5,009 nt of DNA from Methanosarcina sp. Lineage in GTDB: Archaea; Halobacteriota; Methanosarcinia; Methanosarcinales; Methanosarcinaceae. The notes under the pieces were generated by a model, which was given only the letters and a program-made list of their open reading frames with translations, made no database searches and had not been told where the DNA came from. Positions 1 to 5,009 of the stretch are shown here, in pieces. Location of the stretch: positions 1 to 5,009 of the forward strand of contig JADGNM010000224.1 in the NCBI GenBank assembly GCA_017883485.1, written 5' to 3'. Numbering within the stretch: the stretch's first letter is position 1; every line of letters starts with the position of its first letter. The translations under genes were made by a program, and so were the position numbers.

Positions 1-98
1 TAGGAACTAGGGGCAGAGCTTAGGGACTCGCTTTCACAAGAAAGGGGAATGAACTAAGAAGCCCCTTCCTCGCCATCCGGCAGGGAGGGGTAGTTCAC
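1..98 (+). mobile_element. Right end of an IS200/IS605-type (IS1341-like) element with omega-RNA-like hairpin
   Basis: The stretch has the characteristic right-end form of IS605-superfamily elements. TGAACTA (50-56) pairs with TAGTTCA (91-97), and CCCCTTCCT (62-70) pairs with AGGGAGGGG (82-90) through one G-U pair; the AGAAG at 57-61 is bulged and the apical loop is 71-81. A smaller hairpin, CTTTC-ACAA-GAAAG, sits at 31-44. The GAAGCCCC...GGGGTAGTTCAC signature closes the element at about 98. In this family the same sequence is the 3' end of the omega RNA that guides the TnpB nuclease. The rest of the element lies left of the window. The assignment rests on pattern recognition, not a database match. 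Confidence 0.6.
4..57 (+). pseudogene. Possible 3' tail of tnpB (partial, in-frame TAG just upstream)
   Basis: The frame reads ELGAELRDSLSQERGMN and stops at TAA (55-57), inside the left arm of the right-end hairpin, where tnpB genes of this family usually end. The final ERGMN resembles the ERMKQ-type tails I recall for archaeal TnpB proteins. The codon at positions 1-3 in the same frame is TAG. This could be a nonsense mutation, a read-through or pyrrolysine codon, or a sign that this frame is not the gene. Too little sequence is present to decide. Confidence 0.3.
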
Positions 99-475
99 GT
101 TTTTCCGGTCTTCCAACTCCTATTCTTAACTTTGGAATGCCTTAACACTTGGTTTCGTAAGAATCACCAAAAAAAACTGCAAAAAAGAAATCGTTCAGCA
201 TCTATATGTGCGCGCCAATGAATGAAGAACTCAAAATAATGAATGAAGCCATCAAATCCTACAAAACAGCCAATCCTCTATAGGCTTCACGGATTACAAT
301 GCTGAGTGATGACATCAAGACCAGGATTTATATGTAAATGTTATCTATTTGTATCGGTTAAGATATTATATATCATAAAATGTTATTTTATATCCTAAAT
401 CTCTACCACTCAAGTCGGAAAATCGCTATTAATGGTATTCGAAGTTGTGCATGATATTCGTTCACCAAAAAAAAA
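99..475. other. Gene-poor AT-rich intergenic region
   Basis: This lies between the IS right end and the 3' end of the kinase gene. No gene is convincing on either strand. It holds A-tracts at 169-176 and 181-186, a very AT-rich stretch at about 340-400, and a short + strand frame at 206-337 (MCAPMNEELKIMNEAIKSYK..., then TAG at 281-283, then 17 more codons to TAA). That frame has no Shine-Dalgarno site and may be a remnant or chance. No tRNA, CRISPR or riboswitch pattern was seen. Confidence 0.6.
467..475 (-). terminator. Oligo-T transcription terminator after the kinase gene
   Basis: Nine consecutive T residues on the - strand follow the TAA stop with no gap. Archaeal RNA polymerase terminates at oligo-T tracts without needing a hairpin, so this is a likely 3' end of the kinase mRNA. 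A second - strand T8 tract at 169-176, in the same TTTTTTTTGGTGA context, could serve as a backup. Confidence 0.55.
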
Positions 476-3400
476 TTATGTAGGGCTTATTGGTAAAGTG
501 AAATAAAAGGTCGAACCTTTACCAAGTTCAGATTCTACCCATATACGTCCACCATGTCGCCCTACAATTTTTTTACAAATTGCAAGTCCTATTCCTGTTC
601 CCGAGTATTCTTCCTTCTTATGCAGCCGTTTAAAAACCTCAAAGATTTTTTCAGAATATTGCGGGTCAATTCCAATCCCATTATCCTGCACTGAGAATTG
701 CCACTCGCTCGCTTTTTTCTTAGCAGAAATATGAATTTTTGGTGCCTCTTTACTGTGGAATTTTATGCCATTGACGATTAGATTCTGAAATACCTGAACC
801 AGCTGGGTTTTATCTACCACTACCTCAGGTAAATAAACAGAAGACACAGTAGCTTTATTTTCATTTATATATAATTCTAAATCAGATAGTATCTGATTCA
901 AAACTAATTCACAATCCGTAGGTTCAGGTTCTCTGGTGCTTGTAGCCACTCGAGATAATTCTAAATGGTCATTTATCAGGTTTTGTAGACGCGAAGCTCC
1001 GTCAACAGCATAGTAGATGTATTTATCAGCCTTATCATCAAGATTGCCCTGATATCTCCTTTGCAAGAGCTGTAAATAACTTGTTATCATCCTCAAGGGT
1101 TCTTGTAAGTCGTGAGCTGAAACGTAAGCGAACTGTTCTAACTCTGCATTGGAACGGGCAAGTTCTTCTAATTTCAATTTTAATAATTCCTCTGCCTTTT
1201 TGCGCTCAGTAATATCCTGGATTGTTCCTCTCGTTCGAACAGGGATATCTTCTTCATTATGAATAAGTTCACCCTGTGCATGGACTACGCGTTCTTCACC
1301 ACTAGCTAAGATAATCCTATAATCCATGTTGATGGGTTTTTCGTTTAAAGCTCTATTAAAAGAATTATCTACATAGTCTCGATCGTCAGGGTGTACATAA
1401 CTTAAAAAGGCATTACGAGTCAAGCTGAACTCTTGAGGTTCACATCCATAAATCCGAGAAACTTCATCGGACAAAAATAATTCGTTAGTTTTAATATTCC
1501 AATCCCAGTTTCCAATGTGGGCTATTCTTTGAGCTTCAGTAAGACTTTTTTCACTTTCTACAACGTTTTTTATTGCAAGTTTCAATTCCGTTATATCTTT
1601 CAGTACTCCGATAGCACCATGAGGGTAACTATCACAACCATCCGTAAGGTAGACCCCGGAGTTTTCTACAAAAATAGAAGCTCCATCTTTTTTTCTTAAT
1701 ATCAATTCTTCTTTATATCTTCCTCCTGTATTTCCATCATTAAGGATTTTTTCACCAACAAGACCAGTATCTGCGTGATGAATATTCGTAACCCAGAAGC
1801 CTTTGCCAAACTTTTGAAGTTCTTCAAAACTATATCCCGTAACTTCTTCTATGGCACCTGCCCAGATGCCCTTATCTGTTCTTAAATCATATTCATATAT
1901 CACTTGTCCTGTCTGCTTTGTGACAATCCTGTATCTTTCCTCGCTTTTCCGGAGTTTTTCTTCGGCTTTTTTACTAGTGGTTATATCTCTGGCAATAACT
2001 GAGATAGTGGTCAGCTCTCCGGATGCATCAAAAACCGGAGAAAGAGTTAGTGAGACATTTATTGTCGTGCCATCTTTTCTTAACCGTAAAGTCTCATAAT
2101 TGTGAATTTTATCTCCCTGTTTAATCAGTTCAGCCAATTCATCTGTTTCTTCAACTAATATGGATGGCTCCAGAATGGATATGGGCTTTCCCATAACTTC
2201 TCTAGCTGAATAACCATAAATTTGCTCCGCACCTTTATTCCAACTGGTAATGATGCCATCAGGGGTTTTAGTTATGATGGCATCGTATGAAGATTCCACA
2301 ATATTCGCTAAGTTTTGAATTTTCTCTTCTGCCTTTTTACGTTCAGTAATATCCTGAATGGTTCCCTTCATTTGAACAGGGATATTTTGCTCGTTAAAAA
2401 TGGCTTCACCTTGCGCATGGACCGTTCTTTCTTCTCCATCAGCTGAGATAATCCGGTGTTCAGTGTCATAGGGCTTTCCGTTTAAGGCTTCTTTAACGAC
2501 ATTTTCTGCATGGTCTCGGTCATCTGGATGTACAAAACTTATTAACGCATCGTAAGATTCGCTAAATTTCTGAGGATTAAGCCCTAGAATACGATAAGTT
2601 TCATTAGACAAAAATAATTTATTGGTTACAAGATTCCAATCCCAATTTCCAATATGAGCCATTCTTTGAGCTTCAGCAAAACTATTTCTACTGATTTTTA
2701 ACGATTTATAAGCTTCTTCAAGTTCAGATGTGCGTTCTTTAACTAAGTTTTCTGAATTTTCCAACGTTTCATTCAACTTATCTTCAGCTTCTTTTATAGC
2801 TGTAATATCTCGGGAAATAACGAGAACAGAGATAACTTTACCATCAATTAACTCTGGTACTATTTTTGTATCAAAGTAGTATTTTTTTCCTTGAAGCGAT
2901 ATATAATGGAATTCCATTGCTTCAAGCTTGCTTGTGGTAAAAACGTTTACAAGTTGTTTTTCCCAGAGTTTCACCATTTCAGGATCTATTTGTATTTCAA
3001 AATGAGTGCTATTAGCAAGCTCATCTACAGAGATACCATAACACTTTGCTATATCTGGAATATCATAAAAATTCATAGCGGCTGGATTAGCATATAGACA
3101 GCGATTTTGTCTATCAAATCGAGCAATTAAATCAGGAGAATTTTCAGCCAATGTACGGAATTTAGTTTCGCTTTCGTTAAGCAGGTCATAGGTTTTATGT
3201 AGTTCTTCGGATTGAGCCTGCAGCTCAATGTATTGCACTTTGATCTCTTCGGACCGAGCCTGCGTCTCTTTGGATTGTGCCTGAAGCGCTTCGTAGGCCT
3301 CACTCAGCGCCCTTTCTTCTTGCTTTCGCTCTGTGATGTCACGGGCAACATGAACACATCCAGCGAGTTTCCCTTTTGAATCATGAAGTGGCGAGACACT

Positions 3401-4273
3401 TACCATGAAATCGCCATCCAGGCTGTCTTCATGAATCTCTAATGTGTGCTCAAGCCCATCCCTAAGCAACTGCCTGTGCGGGCAATAAGAGGGAGGCTCG
3501 TCTGTTCCATGCATAACATGATAACAAGTTAATCTTATACACTCTTCTGGAGTCATCCCCAATCTTGCAGCCATGGCTCTGTTTGCACGGATAACTCGAT
3601 ATTCTTCGTCAAGTACGGCTATCAGGTCTGGTACAGAATCAAAGGTATATTCCCAATTTTTGGTGGCTTGAATTGCTGTTTTTTCTGCTTCTTTAAGCCT
3701 GGAACTTTCTAAATGTTCCCATTTTCCTTCCCTTTTGATTAAAGCAAATTGGTGGTTTAAGACCAGGTCAATGACATTAGCTGTGTTGTGCCTATGGAGG
3801 GAATAGGTGCATAGAGCTATCATCCGGTAGTTGCCGATAACATTGTCTGTCTGTCTCTTATATTCGACGAAACGATTCCAGTCCTCTTTTTCCAGCCAAA
3901 AGGTGTTCCCGCTAAGCCTCACACCATCATAACCGCTGTCCGAAGCATAATTTAGTTTTTCAAGCCAGCCATTCAAGACTTTCTCCGAATCGAAAACTCC
4001 TTCCGTGATAAACCAGTCAGTGTAAGAGATAATTTCGATTTGTCCTTTCTCCAGGTAAACATCAACATCAGGAACAGACTTTCGAAGGGCTTCTTTTGCA
4101 TCCTCGACTTCCAGGGGTTGAGACGTGACCCAGAGGCAAAACTCATTGTTTTCCAAACCTACTCTGAAGTAAGGAACCAGAATGTCCGTCAAATCTTCTT
4201 TTGTATCATAGAATTGGCAGATATGCGTCCCCCAGGGCACATCTCCAATAATATCAATGCCAGATCTTCTCAA
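476..4273 (-). CDS. MEDS-domain multi-PAS sensor histidine kinase
   Basis: This encodes a 1265-residue soluble histidine kinase that should sense a cytoplasmic signal and pass phosphate to an unidentified response regulator. Domains in order: MEDS about 1-185 (WGTHICQFY at 14-22); PAS1 about 204-316; coiled coil about 316-370; PAS2 about 370-496; coiled coil about 495-530; PAS3 about 532-646; PAS4 about 651-767; PAS5 about 775-897; PAS6 about 911-1025; HisKA about 1040-1110; HATPase_c about 1150-1262. Most PAS domains end in the usual DIT(E)xK linker. The phosphoacceptor is His1054 in HDLQEPLR, the Cph1-like H-box. ATP-site motifs are intact: N-box QNLIVNGIKF with Asn1168, G1 DNGIGID 1197-1203, F-box FEVF 1211-1214, G2 GTGIGLAI 1225-1232. 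I see no membrane segment, signal peptide or receiver domain. The stop is TAA (478-476). The listed start is TTG; a better-placed but non-canonical ATA lies at 4285-4283. MEDS was first described around DcmR and is thought to sense small hydrocarbon derivatives; the actual ligand is unknown. The gene stands alone. Confidence 0.96.
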   Translation of the reverse strand: MRRSGIDIIGDVPWGTHICQFYDTKEDLTDILVPYFRVGLENNEFCLWVTSQPLEVEDAKEALRKSVPDVDVYLEKGQIEIISYTDWFITEGVFDSEKVLNGWLEKLNYASDSGYDGVRLSGNTFWLEKEDWNRFVEYKRQTDNVIGNYRMIALCTYSLHRHNTANVIDLVLNHQFALIKREGKWEHLESSRLKEAEKTAIQATKNWEYTFDSVPDLIAVLDEEYRVIRANRAMAARLGMTPEECIRLTCYHVMHGTDEPPSYCPHRQLLRDGLEHTLEIHEDSLDGDFMVSVSPLHDSKGKLAGCVHVARDITERKQEERALSEAYEALQAQSKETQARSEEIKVQYIELQAQSEELHKTYDLLNESETKFRTLAENSPDLIARFDRQNRCLYANPAAMNFYDIPDIAKCYGISVDELANSTHFEIQIDPEMVKLWEKQLVNVFTTSKLEAMEFHYISLQGKKYYFDTKIVPELIDGKVISVLVISRDITAIKEAEDKLNETLENSENLVKERTSELEEAYKSLKISRNSFAEAQRMAHIGNWDWNLVTNKLFLSNETYRILGLNPQKFSESYDALISFVHPDDRDHAENVVKEALNGKPYDTEHRIISADGEERTVHAQGEAIFNEQNIPVQMKGTIQDITERKKAEEKIQNLANIVESSYDAIITKTPDGIITSWNKGAEQIYGYSAREVMGKPISILEPSILVEETDELAELIKQGDKIHNYETLRLRKDGTTINVSLTLSPVFDASGELTTISVIARDITTSKKAEEKLRKSEERYRIVTKQTGQVIYEYDLRTDKGIWAGAIEEVTGYSFEELQKFGKGFWVTNIHHADTGLVGEKILNDGNTGGRYKEELILRKKDGASIFVENSGVYLTDGCDSYPHGAIGVLKDITELKLAIKNVVESEKSLTEAQRIAHIGNWDWNIKTNELFLSDEVSRIYGCEPQEFSLTRNAFLSYVHPDDRDYVDNSFNRALNEKPINMDYRIILASGEERVVHAQGELIHNEEDIPVRTRGTIQDITERKKAEELLKLKLEELARSNAELEQFAYVSAHDLQEPLRMITSYLQLLQRRYQGNLDDKADKYIYYAVDGASRLQNLINDHLELSRVATSTREPEPTDCELVLNQILSDLELYINENKATVSSVYLPEVVVDKTQLVQVFQNLIVNGIKFHSKEAPKIHISAKKKASEWQFSVQDNGIGIDPQYSEKIFEVFKRLHKKEEYSGTGIGLAICKKIVGRHGGRIWVESELGKGSTFYFTLPISPT
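1187..1543 (-). repeat. Internal PAS duplication, copy B (PAS6, residues 911-1029)
   Basis: This segment encodes the last PAS domain before the kinase core, from LTEAQRIAHIGNWDWN through DITERKKAEE. It aligns without gaps to residues 532-650 (PAS3). By hand count about 76 of 119 residues are identical, including AHIGNWDWN, HPDDRD, VHAQGE and GTIQDITERKKAEE. The fold looks like the PAS_3 class. Confidence 0.85.
2324..2680 (-). repeat. Internal PAS duplication, copy A (PAS3, residues 532-650)
   Basis: This is the partner of the segment at 1187-1543, offset by exactly 379 codons (1137 nt). Similarity is also visible in DNA, for example the shared + strand string ATTCTTTGAGCTTCAG. The two copies are separated by two unrelated PAS domains (PAS4 and PAS5). 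The domain string therefore did not arise by simple tandem doubling of a neighbour. Confidence 0.85.
3205..3288 (-). repeat. 21-nt-period repeat encoding a heptad coiled coil
   Basis: Three similar 19-base units, at about 3205, 3247 and 3268 on the + strand (CTTCGGATTGAGCCTGCAG and variants), are spaced by 42 and 21 nt, with a degenerate unit in the gap. They encode the heptad pattern QAQSKET-QARSEEI-KVQYIEL-QAQSEEL at about residues 331-358, a signalling helix linking PAS1 to PAS2. Such helices transmit or set the register of dimer rotation between sensor modules. Confidence 0.7.
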
Positions 4274-4292
4274 GTTTTTATCTATAACTTAT

Positions 4293-4298
4293 CTCTCC
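4293..4298 (-). promoter_or_regulatory. Shine-Dalgarno site GGAGAG of the kinase gene
   Basis: On the - strand GGAGAG is a good match to an archaeal Shine-Dalgarno sequence. It ends 19 nt before the TTG at 4273, too far for normal use, but 7 nt before the in-frame ATA at 4285-4283, which is ideal spacing. The site therefore argues that translation begins, or ancestrally began, at the ATA position, giving a protein four residues longer with a start reading (M/I)DKNLRRSGI. An in-frame TAA at 4291-4289 blocks any earlier start. Confidence 0.5.
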
Positions 4299-4324
4299 GA
4301 CCTTGTCCTGTTCTCAGACGCAAT

Positions 4325-4332
4325 TTTTTATA
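4325..4332 (-). promoter_or_regulatory. Candidate archaeal TATA box for the kinase gene
   Basis: The - strand reads TATAAAAA here, inside ATTATAAAAAATTG. With the usual archaeal distance of about 25 nt, transcription would start near 4303, just before the GGAGAG Shine-Dalgarno site, giving a short leader of about 18-30 nt. The arrangement is coherent. However, the region is AT-rich, no clear BRE is visible, and similar strings occur by chance, so this is an inference from spacing. Confidence 0.4.
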
Positions 4333-4360
4333 ATGCCAATTAATTAACTCTAATATTAGG

Positions 4361-4469
4361 ACTTACGCAGTTGAGACATAAAATCAAGTACATTAGACTT
4401 TCTGGTTTAAGATTGGATTTCGGACAGTAAGAAACTTGTGCTATTGATTATTAATTCAACTGCGTGAAT
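4361..4469. repeat. Inverted-repeat pair, possible MITE or small IS remnant
   Basis: ACGCAGTTGA at 4365-4374 is repeated in perfect inverted form as TCAACTGCGT at 4456-4465, spanning about 101 bp. Weaker matching continues outward (GACTTACGC against AATTCACGC). The left end reads GGACTTACGCAG, like terminal repeats of several prokaryotic insertion sequences and their short derivatives. There is no open frame between the arms and no clear target-site duplication. The element sits about 30 nt upstream of the proposed kinase promoter, next to the 10-bp palindrome CTAATATTAG (4350-4359). Confidence 0.4.
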
Positions 4470-4556
4470 TATATTTAAAATTGTTCTTTCGTAAAAAATA
4501 ATTCAGAATGTCGAGACTTTTTATTAATTTCCGGCTTTTTGACCGATTATAGTTGA

Positions 4557-4658
4557 ATGCCAGCAGAATCAGGCGACTACTCCAGCTGGAGGGATGATTA
4601 CATTTCTTTCAGGGTAAAAGTATTTAAGACCTTTATTTTTAAAATAAGCTTAAATTGA
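4557..4658 (+). CDS. Questionable 33-residue small ORF
   Basis: The frame ATG to TGA encodes MPAESGDYSSWRDDYISFRV followed by VKV-like and FKTFIFKISLN sequence (33 residues in all). The first half has a non-random, hydrophilic and aromatic composition unlike the surrounding AT-rich DNA, which hints at a small protein or the remnant of one. An in-frame TGA lies immediately before the ATG, and no Shine-Dalgarno site precedes it. A perfect 12-bp palindrome, CTCCAGCTGGAG (4580-4591), lies within it. I do not recognise it; chance is a real possibility. Confidence 0.15.
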   Translation: MPAESGDYSSWRDDYISFRVKVFKTFIFKISLN

Positions 4659-5009
4659 ACCCATTTCAATAAAGTTTATGTTAGTAAAAATTTCTAGGTA
4701 ACCATAAAAAACACCACGCTTGTGAAACTTTAGAGAAATACGACTGTGTATTGTCATTTTTAAATTAATACTTGTTTCTTAACCATGTTTCTCTGCATGT
4801 TATAATGTTTGAATATGAATACATTGGTAATATAACTAAAAATCACTCATATTAGCAGATATTGGGGGATAGAAATGGCAATAAACTATTTCTCCATAAT
4901 GAATGGGGACTATTAACATGACTATGTCATATTAGACAGTTACTCCAATAGCTGTCATCGATTTCACTGCAAACATAATATTTGGCGTATGAGGTCAATG
5001 ATGATGCTT
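4659..5009. other. AT-rich intergenic region to the right edge
   Basis: No convincing gene. Notable elements are a 13-codon frame at 4875-4916 (MAINYFSIMNGDY) with GGGGGA five bases before its ATG, the inverted repeat ATGAC-TAT-GTCAT at 4918-4930, and GAGGT at 4991-4995 followed by three consecutive in-frame ATGs at 4998-5006. The last could be the start of a + strand gene running out of the window, since the third ATG is 8 nt from GAGGT, but only two codons are visible. Confidence 0.5.

Noticed and set aside
476..780. Possible C-terminal receiver domain on the kinase
   Set aside because: The protein ends 33 residues after the G2 box with the normal HATPase ending STFYFTLP; there is no room for a receiver domain.
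1517..2099. Open frames on the + strand at 1517-1699 and 1851-2099
   Set aside because: They lie antisense inside the kinase gene, have low-complexity F/S-rich translations and no recognisable domain; the - strand frame explains the DNA.
2891..3097. Open frame on the + strand, 68 codons
   Set aside because: Antisense to the PAS2 coding region, with no Shine-Dalgarno support and no recognisable protein.
3205..3288. Short periodic repeats considered as a CRISPR array
   Set aside because: The period is exactly 21 nt, in frame, and encodes heptads of a coiled coil; there are no unique spacers of CRISPR length.
4040..4333. Open frame on the + strand, 97 codons, crossing the kinase start
   Set aside because: Mostly antisense to the conserved MEDS domain; the translation has no family features and no plausible ribosome site was seen.
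4633..4647. TTATTTT-T-AAAATAA inverted repeat as a terminator or operator
   Set aside because: Pure A/T repeat in very AT-rich DNA; expected by chance and not linked to a gene end.

Overview
The window most likely comes from a methanogenic archaeon of the genus Methanosarcina or a close relative. The evidence is the single large gene: a sensor histidine kinase that opens with a MEDS domain (methanogen/methylotroph, DcmR sensory domain) and continues with many PAS domains, an architecture typical of Methanosarcina. The AT-rich, gene-poor flanks and the oligo-T stretch directly after its stop codon also fit an archaeal genome. Species cannot be told from this window.

Layout. Positions 1-98 (+ strand) look like the right end of an IS200/IS605-type (IS1341-like) element. 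There is a short reading-frame tail that may be the end of tnpB, then a strong hairpin ending in TAGTTCAC, the usual shape of a transposon right end and of the 3' part of a TnpB omega RNA. Positions 99-475 are AT-rich with no convincing gene; one short frame is interrupted by TAG. Positions 476-4273 (- strand) hold the kinase gene: MEDS, PAS, coiled coil, five more PAS domains, a Cph1-like HisKA dimerisation/phosphoacceptor domain and an HATPase_c domain. There is no membrane segment and no receiver domain. An archaeal promoter and a Shine-Dalgarno site lie just upstream (about 4293-4332), and a T9 terminator tract lies just downstream (467-475). Positions 4286-5009 are AT-rich, with an inverted-repeat pair resembling a small insertion-sequence remnant (about 4361-4469), a few palindromes and only very short reading frames.

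Function. The kinase appears to be a soluble, multi-input sensor encoded alone. No response regulator is in the window, so its partner must be elsewhere.

Most notable points: the conserved start position of the kinase reads ATA instead of ATG, 7 nt after a well-placed GGAGAG, leaving an in-frame TTG four codons later as the nearest conventional start; PAS3 and PAS6 are a gapless internal duplication; base composition shifts at the coiled-coil repeat, suggesting a domain-shuffling junction; and the IS right end predicts a natural TnpB guide.
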